Assembly: GCF_000069225.1 (NCBI RefSeq)
Contig: NC_010407.1
Span: forward strand, 62,001-126,000
Length of the DNA: 64,000 nucleotides
DNA from: Clavibacter sepedonicus
GTDB lineage: Bacteria > Actinomycetota > Actinomycetes > Actinomycetales > Microbacteriaceae
Reading direction: 5' to 3'
Shown: in pieces, positions 8,118-16,927 of the stretch
How positions within the stretch are numbered: the first letter of the stretch is position 1
Layout of the letters: each line of letters opens with the position of its first letter
Notes under the pieces: model-generated
The model's input: only the letters and a program-made list of their open reading frames with translations
Told to the model about the DNA's origin: nothing
Database searches by the model: none
Position numbers and translations under genes: made by a program

Positions 8118-9421
8118 TCGTCGGATCCGCCACCGTCCCCGGCGTCCACGTCACCGACCACGAGATCGAGGTCCCGCTCGACTGGGAGGCGGCGCGCGCC
8201 GGCGAGCCCACGTCGACCATCACGGTGTTCGCCCGCGAGCTCGTCGCCCCCGACCGCCGCGGCGACGACCTGCCCGCGCTCCTCTACCTCCAGGGCGGCC
8301 CGGGCGGGAAGTCGCCGCGCGTGCTCGACGACGGCGGCTGGATCGGCCACGCCCTCCGCACGCACCGCGTCGTGCTCCTCGACCAGCGCGGCACCGGGCG
8401 GAGCACGCCAGTGACGGCGCGCACCATGATCCGGTTCGGCGACGACCACGGGTCGGCTGCCCGGTACCTCGCGCTCTTCCGGGCCGACTCGATCGTGCAG
8501 GACGCCGAGGCGCTCCGGCAGCACCTCGAGGGCGGGCGCCGCTGGTCGACGCTCGGCCAGAGCTACGGCGGGTTCCTCACGCTCACCTACCTGTCGCTCG
8601 CGCCCGAGGCCCTCTCGGCCTGCTACGTGACCGGCGGGCTCGCCTCGCTCGACCCCGACGCCGAGGAGGTCTACCGCCGGACCTACCCGCGCACGGTCCG
8701 GAAGAACGCCGGGTACCACGCGCGCTACCCGGGCGACGTGGGGATCCTGTCCCGGCTCGCCGACCGGCTCCAGGTCGGCGACGTGTCGCTGCCCGACGGC
8801 GACGTGCTCACGGTCCGGCGCCTGCAGACCATCGGCATCGACCTCGGCATGGCGCCGGGGAGGGAGCGGATCCACGCGCTGCTGGACGAGGCGCTCGACG
8901 ACCGCGGCGAGCCCACCGACGTGCTGCTCGCCGAGGTGCTGCGCCTCACCTCGTACGCGGGGAACCCGCTCTTCGCGGCGATGCAGGAGAGCATCTACGC
9001 GTCAGGCACCCGGCCCGCGACCGCGTGGGCCGCCGAGCGGGAGCGCGGCCGTCACCCGGCGTTCGCGCCGACCGCCCGGCCGCTGCTGCTCACCGGCGAG
9101 ATGATGTACCCCTGGATGTTCGACGAGATCCGGCTGCTGCGCCCGTTCCGCGGCGCGGTCGAGGAGATGGCCCGTCGCGACGACTGGCCGGAGCTCTACG
9201 ACCCGGCCCGGCTCGCCGCCAACGAGGTGCCCATCGCCGCCGCGATCTACCACGACGACATGTACGTGGACGCGCGGCTGCAGCAGGACACGGTCGCGCG
9301 CGTGGGCAACGCCCGCGCGTGGATCACGAACGAGCACGAGCACGACGGCCTCGGAGCGCCCGGCGTGCTCGGGCGCCTGATGGACACGATCGCCCGCGAT
9401 GGAGGAGCACTGCCCCGATGA
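8114..9421 (+). CDS. Alpha/beta hydrolase, S33 proline iminopeptidase-like
   Basis: This 435-residue hydrolase resembles serine peptidases of family S33, which release N-terminal proline from peptides. The oxyanion motif appears as LQGGPGGKS (HGGPG in classical members), the strand-turn LLDQRGTGRST is typical of the family, and the nucleophile is S150 in GQSYGG. There is no signal peptide, so it should act on imported peptides. The GTG start overlaps the transporter ATPase stop and the stop overlaps the M24 peptidase start. In this context, release of N-terminal proline or hydroxyproline is the best guess. A second, canonical proline iminopeptidase lies at 24215-25189. Confidence 0.82.
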   Translation: MIVGSATVPGVHVTDHEIEVPLDWEAARAGEPTSTITVFARELVAPDRRGDDLPALLYLQGGPGGKSPRVLDDGGWIGHALRTHRVVLLDQRGTGRSTPVTARTMIRFGDDHGSAARYLALFRADSIVQDAEALRQHLEGGRRWSTLGQSYGGFLTLTYLSLAPEALSACYVTGGLASLDPDAEEVYRRTYPRTVRKNAGYHARYPGDVGILSRLADRLQVGDVSLPDGDVLTVRRLQTIGIDLGMAPGRERIHALLDEALDDRGEPTDVLLAEVLRLTSYAGNPLFAAMQESIYASGTRPATAWAAERERGRHPAFAPTARPLLLTGEMMYPWMFDEIRLLRPFRGAVEEMARRDDWPELYDPARLAANEVPIAAAIYHDDMYVDARLQQDTVARVGNARAWITNEHEHDGLGAPGVLGRLMDTIARDGGALPR

Positions 9422-10878
9422 CCGACACGACCCCCGACACCGACCCCGGCGCGGCGCGCGTCCCCTCCACCCCCGAGGACCGCCGCCCGCCGCGCCTCGC
9501 GGAGCTGCCCGCCTTCCAGGACCTCATGGCGGGCGGCTGGATCACGCCCGACCGCACGCCGACGACCGTGCCCGGCGCGGTCGAGGCCGGGGCAGCGCAC
9601 CGCGCCCGGCTGAGCGCCGCGATGCCCGGCGTGACCCTCGCGGTGGTGAGCGGCTACGCGCCCACGCGCAACGACGACTGCCGCTACGCGTTCCGCGCCG
9701 ACAGCGACTTCGTGTGGCTCACCGGCGTGCAGATCGAGGGCGCCGTGCTCGTGATGCACGCGGTCCCGGGCGGCCACGACGCGGTCCTGCACGTGCCCGC
9801 GCCCGCGCATCCGGGGGATCCGCGCTTCTACTCCGACGCCGACCACGGCGAGCTCTGGGTGGGCCCCGCGCCCGCGCACGCCGACTGGCAGGCCGCGCTC
9901 GGGATCCCCGTGCGCGACCCCGACCGCATCGCGCGCGACCTCGCGGGCGTCCGCGACGTGCGCCGGGCGGGGGCCGTCACGGGCGTCCCGTCGGCGCTCG
10001 CCGACGTGCCCCGCGATCCCGCGCTCGTCGCGACGCTCGGCGAGCTGCGCGTCATCAAGGACGCGTGGGAGATCGAGGAGCTGCGCCGCGCGGTCGACGA
10101 CACCGTGGAGGGCTTCGCCGAGGTCGTGCGCGCGATCCCGCGGGCGCGGGCGCTCGGCGGCGAGCGCTGGCTGCAGGGCACCTTCGACCGGCACGCGCGC
10201 ACGGTCGGCACCGGCCCCGGCTATGCCACCATCGTGGGCGGCGGCGGTCACGCGACGACCCTGCACTGGGTGCGCTGCGACGGCCCGATCCGCGACGGCG
10301 AGCTCGTGCTGCTCGACATGGGCGTGGAGGCCAGGAGCCTCTACACGGCCGACGTCACCCGCACGATCCCCGTCTCCGGCACCTTCACGCCCGAGCAGCG
10401 GCTCGTGCACGACGTCGTGGAGCGCGCCCACCGCGCGGGCCTCGACGCCGTCGCGCCCGGGCGCCCGCTCGTCGACTTCCACCACGCGTCCATGGAGGTG
10501 ATCGCCCAGGGCCTGCACGACATGGGGATCCTGCCCGTCTCGGTCGACGAGGCGCTCTCGCCCGCCGGGCAGCACCACCGCCGCTGGCTGGTGTGCGGGA
10601 TCGGGCACCACCTCGGGCTCGACGTGCACGACTGCTCGGGTGCCGGGGTCGCCGGATACGACCGCGCGGTGGAGGCGGGCATGGTGCTGACCGTGGAGCC
10701 CGGCCTGTACTTCGCGCCGGACGACGGGATGGTACCGCCCGAGCTCCGGGGCATCGGGGTGCGGATCGAAGACGATATCGTGGTGACGCAGACGGGGTCC
10801 GACGTGCTGTCGGACGCGCTGCCGATCGACGCCCGGGGCCTGGAGTCCTGGATGCATGAGCAGCGGTCCCCGTCCTGA
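9418..10878 (+). CDS. M24 metallopeptidase, Xaa-Pro aminopeptidase type
   Basis: A 486-residue aminopeptidase P-like enzyme that would remove the residue before a proline (or hydroxyproline). It has the N-terminal creatinase/AMP_N domain and a C-terminal pita-bread domain. All five metal-binding positions can be seen: D300 in LLDMG, D312 in TADVTRT, a histidine in GIGHHLGLDVHD, and glutamates in TVEPGLYF and GVRIEDD. It is cytoplasmic. Its ATG overlaps the previous TGA. Together with the preceding S33 enzyme it would break Pro/Hyp-rich peptides, which ordinary aminopeptidases handle poorly. Confidence 0.88.
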   Translation: MTDTTPDTDPGAARVPSTPEDRRPPRLAELPAFQDLMAGGWITPDRTPTTVPGAVEAGAAHRARLSAAMPGVTLAVVSGYAPTRNDDCRYAFRADSDFVWLTGVQIEGAVLVMHAVPGGHDAVLHVPAPAHPGDPRFYSDADHGELWVGPAPAHADWQAALGIPVRDPDRIARDLAGVRDVRRAGAVTGVPSALADVPRDPALVATLGELRVIKDAWEIEELRRAVDDTVEGFAEVVRAIPRARALGGERWLQGTFDRHARTVGTGPGYATIVGGGGHATTLHWVRCDGPIRDGELVLLDMGVEARSLYTADVTRTIPVSGTFTPEQRLVHDVVERAHRAGLDAVAPGRPLVDFHHASMEVIAQGLHDMGILPVSVDEALSPAGQHHRRWLVCGIGHHLGLDVHDCSGAGVAGYDRAVEAGMVLTVEPGLYFAPDDGMVPPELRGIGVRIEDDIVVTQTGSDVLSDALPIDARGLESWMHEQRSPS

Positions 10879-10897
10879 CCCCAGGAGGAGGACCCGC

Positions 10898-11609
10898 GTG
10901 AGCCTCTCCGCTCTGCGTCCCGCACCCCCGCGCGAGAGCCTGCGCGAGCACGTGCACCAGGCCCTGTCCGCGGCCATCGTCTCGGGCGAGCTGGAGCCGG
11001 GCACGCTGATCACCGTGCCCACGCTCGCCGTGCGCTTCGACGTCTCGGCCACGCCCGTCCGCGAGGCGGTGCTCGAGCTGGAGAAGCGCGGGTTCGTCGA
11101 GACGGTCCGCAACAAGGGGTTCCGCGTCACGGCCGTGAGCGACGAGGAGCTCGGCCACCTGGTGCAGGTGCGCCAGCTCCTCGAGGCGCCGGCCATGGAG
11201 CGGCTCGCCGGGCAGCTCCCGGACGGCGCGCTCCCCGGGCTCGAGGCGCTCGCCGACCGGATCGAGCAGGGCGCGCGCGACGGCGACCTCCGCGCGTACC
11301 TCGAGGCGGACCAGGAGTTCCACCTGTCGCTCACGCGCATGCTCGGCAACCCCGTGCTCACCGACGCTATCGCCGACCTCCGCTCGCGCACCCGTCTCGT
11401 CGGGCTCGCGTCGATGAAGGAGAGCAGCCTCCTCGACGCCTCGGCCGCCGAGCACCACGAGCTCCTGCGGGCGCTGGTCGCCGGCGACGGGACCGCGGCG
11501 CACGAGCTGATGGTGCGGCACATCCGCCACGCCAGCGGGTGGTGGGCGCGGCGAGGACGAGTCGGCCGGGGACGCGGGCGCCGTCCCGGTGGATCCCTCC
11601 GACGCCTGA
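10898..11609 (+). CDS. GntR-family regulator, FCD subfamily, with apparent frameshift near its end
   Basis: A winged-helix DNA-binding domain (SLREHVHQALSAAIVSGELE, then ATPVREAVLELEKRGFV) is followed by an all-helical FCD ligand domain (about residues 80-210). The GTG at 10898 has a perfect AGGAGGAGG ribosome binding site 6 bases upstream. As given, the frame has no stop until the end of the next gene at 12955. After residue 216 (near 11545) the codons become arginine-rich with A/T third positions, while the shifted frame from 11550 shows GC-type codons for an acidic tail ending at TGA 11607-11609. A two-base CG loss in GCGCGGCGAG would explain this, so the intended protein is about 237 residues. 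It is probably the local repressor sensing a hydroxyproline-pathway metabolite. Confidence 0.8.
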
Positions 11610-11646
11610 TCCGCGCGGCGGTCGCTGCCATTTCCCATCATGGGCG

Positions 11647-11659
11647 ATGTGTGACACAT
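11647..11659. promoter_or_regulatory. Palindromic operator candidate before the dehydrogenase genes
   Basis: ATGTGT-G-ACACAT is a perfect palindrome with 6-base arms and a central G, in the only sizeable gap (116 bases) within the catabolic train. The sequence CCCATCATGGG just upstream (11636-11644 region) is another small palindrome. Part of the first one is repeated at the promoter before 529. It is a candidate binding site for the adjacent GntR protein. Confidence 0.45.
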
Positions 11660-11725
11660 TACTGTCACCGCCCACCACCATCGCCGCCTCCTCGAGGCGC
11701 ACCCACCCGTGAGAGCAGGGACACC

Positions 11726-12955
11726 ATGACGCGTCACGTGGTCGTCGTGGGCGGGGGCATCGTCGGGGCCGCGTGCGCCCGGTCGCTCGCCCGGGCGGGG
11801 ATCCGCGTCACCGTCGTCGAGCGCGCCGCCGTCGCCTCCGGCACGAGCGCGCAGGGCGAGGGCAACATCCTCGTGTCCGACAAGGGCCCGGGCGCGGAGC
11901 TCGAGCTCGCGCAGCTGGCCGCCCGCCGCTGGCCCGAGGTCGCCGCGGAGCTCGCGGACGAGCTGGGCGACGCGCTCCCGTCCATCGAGTACGAGCCCAA
12001 GGGCGGGCTCGTCGTCACGACCACCGACGAGGGCGCGGATCCGCTGCTCGCCTTCGCCGCCACCCAGCGCTCCGCGGGCGTCCAGGCCGTGCCCGTCGAC
12101 CGCCGTCGGGCCCTCGAGCTCGAGCCGTGGCTCAACCCGGCGATCACCGCGGCCGTGCACTACCCCGAGGACGCGCAGGTGCAGCCCGCCATCGCGACGG
12201 AGGCGCTCGCCGCGTCGGCCCGGCGCGCCGGCGCGGTCGTGCGGACGGGCGTCGAGGTCGTCGGCCCGATCCTCGACGCGGACGGCGCCCTCCGCGGCGT
12301 GCGGACGAGCGCGGGCGACATCGCCGCCGACGACGTGCTGATCGCCGCAGGCCCCTGGTCGGGCGAGGTGGCCCGCGCGCTCGGCGTCGAGCTGCCCGTG
12401 CTGCCGCGGCGCGGGGTCGTGCTCGTGACCACCCGCATGCCGCACCGCATCCGGCACAAGGTCTACGACGGCGACTACGTGGGCGCGGTCGGATCCGGCG
12501 ACGGCGCGCTGCAGACCTCGGGTGTCGTGGAGTCGACGCCGTCCGGGACCGTGCTCATCGGATCGAGCCGCGAGCGCGTGGGCTTCGACGCGTCGCTGCG
12601 CGTAGCGGTGCTCGAGGAGCTCGCGGCGAAGGCCGTGCGGCTCTTCCCCTTCCTCGTGGAGGCGAACGCGATGCGGTCCTACGGCGGCTTCCGTCCGTAC
12701 CTACCCGACCACCTGCCGGTCGTCGGCCCGGATCCCCGGCTGCCCGGCCTCTGGCACGCGAGCGGGCACGAGGGCGCGGGGATCGGCCTGTCGGTCGCGA
12801 CCGCCGACCTGATCGCCGCGCAGATGACGGGCGAGACGACCCCGCTCGACGTGCGGCCCTTCTCCGTCGCGCGCGCGTCGCTCGGGCTGCTGATGCCCGG
12901 GGCCGCCGCGCCCGGCGCCGCGCTGCCGACCGCCGCCGCCGGGGTGCGCGCATGA
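11726..12955 (+). CDS. FAD-dependent oxidoreductase (DAO family), D-hydroxyproline dehydrogenase flavoprotein subunit
   Basis: A 409-residue flavoprotein of the D-amino-acid oxidase fold. The Rossmann FAD motif VVVGGGIVGAACARS begins at residue 5 and ends with the acidic position in VTVVER; the C-terminal part has GLWHASGHEGAGIGLS, typical of the family. It is followed, with overlapping codons, by a small 2Fe-2S protein and a large FAD/NAD-type protein. The same three-part set occurs in opine oxidases, HcnABC and the heteromeric D-hydroxyproline dehydrogenase. The neighbouring Hyp epimerase and Pyr4H2C deaminase favour cis-4-hydroxy-D-proline as substrate. The ATG at 11726 is supported by an AGCAGGG site upstream. 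Confidence 0.85.
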   Translation: MTRHVVVVGGGIVGAACARSLARAGIRVTVVERAAVASGTSAQGEGNILVSDKGPGAELELAQLAARRWPEVAAELADELGDALPSIEYEPKGGLVVTTTDEGADPLLAFAATQRSAGVQAVPVDRRRALELEPWLNPAITAAVHYPEDAQVQPAIATEALAASARRAGAVVRTGVEVVGPILDADGALRGVRTSAGDIAADDVLIAAGPWSGEVARALGVELPVLPRRGVVLVTTRMPHRIRHKVYDGDYVGAVGSGDGALQTSGVVESTPSGTVLIGSSRERVGFDASLRVAVLEELAAKAVRLFPFLVEANAMRSYGGFRPYLPDHLPVVGPDPRLPGLWHASGHEGAGIGLSVATADLIAAQMTGETTPLDVRPFSVARASLGLLMPGAAAPGAALPTAAAGVRA

Positions 12956-13305
12956 CGCCGCGGCGCGTGGATCCTGCGCGCGACCCGATCCGCCCGGCGC
13001 CGGCCGCGGCCGTGCGGTTCACCGTGGACGGGGATCCCGTCACCGGCGTCCGCGGCCAGACCATCGCGGGTGCGCTGCTCGCCTCCGGCACCCTGGCGTG
13101 GCGCACGACCGCGAGCGCGGGCCGCCCGCGCGGGGTCTTCTGCGGGATCGGCGTGTGCTTCGACTGCACCGTCACCGTGAACGGGCTGCCGGACGTGCGG
13201 GCGTGCCAGCGCCGTGCCGTCGAGGGCGACGTGGTCGAGACCGGGCCGGGCGCGAGGGTGCCCGACGGGACCGTGCCCGACGAGCGCGCGGGGGAGGCGT
13301 CGTGA
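12952..13305 (+). CDS. Small 2Fe-2S ferredoxin-like subunit of the dehydrogenase
   Basis: A 117-residue protein with a plant-type 2Fe-2S ferredoxin domain. The cluster cysteines are C64, C69, C72 and C85, arranged C-x4-C-x2-C-x12-C in the stretch FCGIGVCFDC...VRAC. This is the small electron-transfer subunit found between two flavoprotein genes in heteromeric amino-acid dehydrogenases (HcnA/OoxC type). Its ATG overlaps the previous stop and its TGA overlaps the next GTG, so the three subunits are probably made in fixed ratio. Confidence 0.88.
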   Translation: MTPRRVDPARDPIRPAPAAAVRFTVDGDPVTGVRGQTIAGALLASGTLAWRTTASAGRPRGVFCGIGVCFDCTVTVNGLPDVRACQRRAVEGDVVETGPGARVPDGTVPDERAGEAS

Positions 13306-14978
13306 GCGGCGCGGACGGCCGGCGGCACGTCGTCGTCATCGGCGCGGGACCCGCCGGGCTCGCCGCGGCCGTCGCCGCGCGCGGTCGCGGGGCGCGGGTC
13401 ACGCTGCTCGACGCGTCCGACGAGCTGGGCGGCCAGTACTGGCGGCACCTGCCGGAGTCGCGGCCGGCGGCGCGCGAGCGGATCCTGCATCACGGCTGGG
13501 ACGCGTTCACCGCGCTCCGCGGCCGGCTCGCGGCCGACGACGGCTGCGAGATCGTGACGGGCGCGCAGGTGTGGGCGATCGAGCGGCCGACGCCCGACGC
13601 CGCCGACGCTGCCGCTGCCGATGCACCCGCCGCCGCCGCTGCCGCCCCCTCGCCGGCCGCCGTCGTCCACGTGCTCGTCGGCCAGGTCGACGGATCCCGC
13701 CGCGAGCCCCTGACCCTCCGCCCGGACGCGCTCGTTCTCGCGACCGGCGCGCACGACCGCACGCTGCCGTTCCCCGGCTGGGACCTGCCGGGCGTCTTCA
13801 CCGCGGGCGCCGCGCAGGCCCTCGCGAAGGGCGAGCGGGTCGCCATCGGGGATCGCGTGATCGTCGCGGGCGCCGGGCCCTTCCTCCTCCCCGTCGCCGT
13901 GTCGCTCGTGCAGGCGGGGGCGCGCGTGGTCGGGATCCACGAGGCCGCGCGCGTGCCGTCCCTCGCCCGTGGCTGGCTGCGGTCGCCCGCCGGCCTCGCC
14001 CGCGCGCCGCACAAGGCCGCCGAGCTCGCGGGCTACGTCTCCGTGCTGGCGCGCCAGCGCATCGGGTACGCCACGGGCAGCGCGGTCGTCGCCGCGCACG
14101 GCACCGACCGCGTCGAGGCGGTGACCGTGCAGCGCCTCGACGCGTCGTGGGCGCCGATCCCGGGCACCGAGCGGCGGATCGCCGTCGACGCCGTGTGCGT
14201 CGGCCACGGGTTCACGCCGCGGCTCGAGCTGCCGATCGCGGCCGGCTGCCGCATCGGCGCCCACCGCTTCGTCGAGGTCGACGCGTCGCAGGGCGCCGGG
14301 CCCGCGGGCGTCTTCGCGGCCGGCGAGATCACGGGCATCGGGGGAGTGGACCAGGCGCTCGCGGAGGGCGAGGTCGCCGGGCACTGCGCGGCGGGCGGAT
14401 CCCCGGCCGACGCCGCCGTCGCGTCCGCCGTCCGCCGTCGGGCGGTCGCGCACGACGTGGCCGGCCGCATCGAGGGCGCGCACGGGATCCGCCCCGGCTG
14501 GACCGGCTGGCTCCGCGACGACACGCTGGCCTGCCGCTGCGAGGAGGTGCCCGTCGGGCGTCTCCGCGCGACCGCCCGCGCCGCGGAATCCACCGACCTG
14601 CGCTCCATGAAGCTCGCGACGCGCGCCGGCCTCGGGATCTGCCAGGGCCGCATCTGCGGGCGGACCGTCGAGCAGCTGCTCGCGGCGGAGGCCCCGGCGT
14701 GCGGATCCGGCGCCGACGCACCCGCACCCGCGGCGACCGGCCCCGGTACCGACCGCCGCCCCGTCGCCTCGCCCGTGCGCCTCGGCGAGCTCGCCGCCGC
14801 GTACGAGCGCCGCGACGCGGGACCCCCGTCCCTCGCCGCGGCCGCGCCCGGCGTCGACGACCCGCCGCCCGCCGCCGCCCCGCCCGCCGACGCCCCGCCC
14901 GCCGGCGTCGCACCGCCGCCCGCGCCCCCGACCACCCCCGCACCTCCCCGCACCACCGACCGGAAGGACACCCCTTGA
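13302..14978 (+). CDS. FAD/NAD(P)-binding subunit with C-terminal Bfd-type 2Fe-2S motif
   Basis: A 558-residue pyridine nucleotide-disulfide oxidoreductase-like protein, the large partner in the three-part dehydrogenase. A first dinucleotide motif VVVIGAGPAGLAAAV lies near residue 9 and a second one, VIVAGAGPFLL, near 186. A Bfd-like iron-sulfur site follows: C411 and C413 in CRCEE, then C447 and C452 in CQGRIC. Two insertions are low-complexity: an Ala-rich stretch at about 98-120 and a Pro/Ala-rich tail over the last 90 residues with no known role. The GTG start overlaps the ferredoxin stop. It probably passes electrons onward from the DAO-type subunit; the final acceptor is unknown. Confidence 0.85.
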   Translation: MSGADGRRHVVVIGAGPAGLAAAVAARGRGARVTLLDASDELGGQYWRHLPESRPAARERILHHGWDAFTALRGRLAADDGCEIVTGAQVWAIERPTPDAADAAAADAPAAAAAAPSPAAVVHVLVGQVDGSRREPLTLRPDALVLATGAHDRTLPFPGWDLPGVFTAGAAQALAKGERVAIGDRVIVAGAGPFLLPVAVSLVQAGARVVGIHEAARVPSLARGWLRSPAGLARAPHKAAELAGYVSVLARQRIGYATGSAVVAAHGTDRVEAVTVQRLDASWAPIPGTERRIAVDAVCVGHGFTPRLELPIAAGCRIGAHRFVEVDASQGAGPAGVFAAGEITGIGGVDQALAEGEVAGHCAAGGSPADAAVASAVRRRAVAHDVAGRIEGAHGIRPGWTGWLRDDTLACRCEEVPVGRLRATARAAESTDLRSMKLATRAGLGICQGRICGRTVEQLLAAEAPACGSGADAPAPAATGPGTDRRPVASPVRLGELAAAYERRDAGPPSLAAAAPGVDDPPPAAAPPADAPPAGVAPPPAPPTTPAPPRTTDRKDTP

Positions 14979-15892
14979 CCGCACCCGCCCTGGACCTCGG
15001 AGGCGTCGTCGTCGCCACCACGCTGCCGTTCCGCGAGGACGCATCCGCCCCCGCCGGCCTCGCCGTCGACTACGACGCGTACGCGGCCCACTGCGACTGG
15101 CTCATGTCGAACGGCTGCCGCGGCGTCGGCCCGAACGGATCGCTCGGCGAGTACTCGTCGCTCACCGACGAGGAGCGCCGGAAGGTCGTGCAGGTCGCGG
15201 TCGAGACCGTGGGCGACCGCGGGATCGTCGTCGCCGGCGTGCACGGCGTCGGCTGGCACCAGGCGAGGAAGTGGGCCGAGATCGCGGCCGAGGACGGCGC
15301 CGACGGCGTGCTCCTCCTCCCGCCCACCATCTACCGGGCGAGCGACGACGAGGTCGTCGAGCACTACGCGCGCGTCGACGAGGTGGGCCTGCCGATCATG
15401 GCCTACAACAACCCGTTCGACACCAAGGTCGACCTCACGCCGCAGCTCCTCCAGCGGCTCGACGCGCTCGAGAACGTCGTGGCGATCAAGGAGTTCTCGG
15501 GCGACATCCGGCGCGTGACGGAGATCCAGGACCTCACGGGCCTCGACGTCATCGCGGGTGCCGACGACCTGCTGCTCGAGTCGCTCATCATGGGCGCCGT
15601 CGGCTGGTTCGCGGGCTACCCGAACGCCTTCCCGCGCGAGGCCGTCGAGCTGTACGGGCTCGCGACCAGCGGCCGCATCGAGGAGGCGAAGGAGCTGTAC
15701 CGCCACCTCGTCCCCGTGTTCCGCTGGGATTCGCGCACCGAGTTCGTGCAGGCCATCAAGCTCTCGATCGACGTCGCCGGCGAGAGCACGGGCGGCCCGA
15801 CGCGTCCGCCGCGCGCGCCGCTGCCCGCCGCCATCGCGGAGCAGGTCACGCGCGACACGCGCCGCGCGCTTGACCACCTCGCCGGGCGATGA
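14975..15892 (+). CDS. DapA-family deaminase, probable 1-pyrroline-4-hydroxy-2-carboxylate deaminase
   Basis: A 305-residue TIM-barrel enzyme of the dihydrodipicolinate synthase/N-acetylneuraminate lyase superfamily. The Schiff-base lysine is K172 in VAIKEFSGD and the catalytic tyrosine is Y144 in MAYNNPF. DapA itself is unlikely because of the location; the LhpC-type enzyme deaminates the oxidised product of D-hydroxyproline to alpha-ketoglutarate semialdehyde, exactly the step missing between the flanking genes. The TTG start overlaps the previous stop (TTGA) and has GGAAGG eight bases upstream. Without alignment the exact subfamily is inferred from context. Confidence 0.83.
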   Translation: MTAPALDLGGVVVATTLPFREDASAPAGLAVDYDAYAAHCDWLMSNGCRGVGPNGSLGEYSSLTDEERRKVVQVAVETVGDRGIVVAGVHGVGWHQARKWAEIAAEDGADGVLLLPPTIYRASDDEVVEHYARVDEVGLPIMAYNNPFDTKVDLTPQLLQRLDALENVVAIKEFSGDIRRVTEIQDLTGLDVIAGADDLLLESLIMGAVGWFAGYPNAFPREAVELYGLATSGRIEEAKELYRHLVPVFRWDSRTEFVQAIKLSIDVAGESTGGPTRPPRAPLPAAIAEQVTRDTRRALDHLAGR

Positions 15893-15899
15893 TCGACGG

Positions 15900-16901
15900 A
15901 TGAGGTCCTCCCGCGTCTTCCACGCCGTCGACTCGCACACGGAGGGCATGCCGACCCGCGTCGTCACGAGCGGGTTCGGCGTGATCCCCGGCTCCACCAT
16001 GAACGAGCGCCGCCTGCACCTCATCGAGCACCTCGACCACCTGCGGCTCCTGCTCATGACGGAGCCGCGCGGGCACGCGGCGATGAGCGGCGCGATCCTG
16101 CAGCCGCCCACGCGCGACGACTGCGACTGGGGCGTCCTCTACATCGAGGTGTCCGGCTGCCTGCCGATGTGCGGCCACGGCACCATCGGCGTCGCGACCG
16201 TGCTGGTGGAGACCGGGCTCGTGGAGGTGCAGGAGCCGGTCACCACGATCCGGCTCGACACCCCGGCCGGGCTCGTGATCGCGCGGGTCGACGTGGAGGA
16301 CGGCCGAGCCGCCTCGGTCACCATCGAGAACGTGCCCTCGTACGTGGAGCGGCTCGACGCCTCGATCGAGGTGCCCGGGTACGGCACCGTCCCGTACAGC
16401 CTCGCGTTCGGCGGCAACTTCTACGCGGTCGTCGAGCTCGACGCGCTGGGGCTGCCGTTCGACCGGGAGCGGCAGCAGGAGATCCTCGCCGCGGGGCTCG
16501 CGATCATGGGCGCGATCAACGACCAGGACGCGCCGTCGCACCCGGAGATATCCGGTGTCGACCACTGCCACCACGTCGAGTTCCTGGCACCCGGGTCCGA
16601 CGCGCGGCTGTCGCGGCACGCCATGGCGATCCACCCCGGCTGGTTCGACCGCTCGCCGTGCGGCACCGGCACGTCCGCGCGCATGGCCGAGCTGTGGGCG
16701 CGCGGCGAGCTCGCGGTGGGCGACGAGTTCGTGAACGAGTCGTTCATCGGCAGCCGCTTCACCGGCCGGATCCTCCGCGAGACGGCCGTCGCCGGGCGGC
16801 CCGCCATCGTCCCCGCCATCACCGGGCGCGCCTGGATCACCGGCATGGGACAGTACCTGCTGGACCCCACCGACCCGTTCCCGAGCGGCTTCCGGTTCTG
16901 A
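15900..16901 (+). CDS. Proline racemase family enzyme, probable 4-hydroxyproline 2-epimerase
   Basis: A 333-residue member of the proline racemase family. Both catalytic cysteines are present: C91 in MCGHGTIG and C254 in SPCGTGTSA. Having two cysteines separates it from trans-3-hydroxyproline dehydratases (Cys/Thr), and CGHGTIG rather than CGHNSI around the first cysteine is the form seen in 4-hydroxyproline epimerases. It would convert trans-4-hydroxy-L-proline to cis-4-hydroxy-D-proline, the substrate of the upstream dehydrogenase. It starts 8 bases after the deaminase stop. It has no signal peptide. Confidence 0.88.
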   Translation: MRSSRVFHAVDSHTEGMPTRVVTSGFGVIPGSTMNERRLHLIEHLDHLRLLLMTEPRGHAAMSGAILQPPTRDDCDWGVLYIEVSGCLPMCGHGTIGVATVLVETGLVEVQEPVTTIRLDTPAGLVIARVDVEDGRAASVTIENVPSYVERLDASIEVPGYGTVPYSLAFGGNFYAVVELDALGLPFDRERQQEILAAGLAIMGAINDQDAPSHPEISGVDHCHHVEFLAPGSDARLSRHAMAIHPGWFDRSPCGTGTSARMAELWARGELAVGDEFVNESFIGSRFTGRILRETAVAGRPAIVPAITGRAWITGMGQYLLDPTDPFPSGFRF

Positions 16902-16927
16902 ACCGCGAGCCCCCACCGAGGAGAGAC

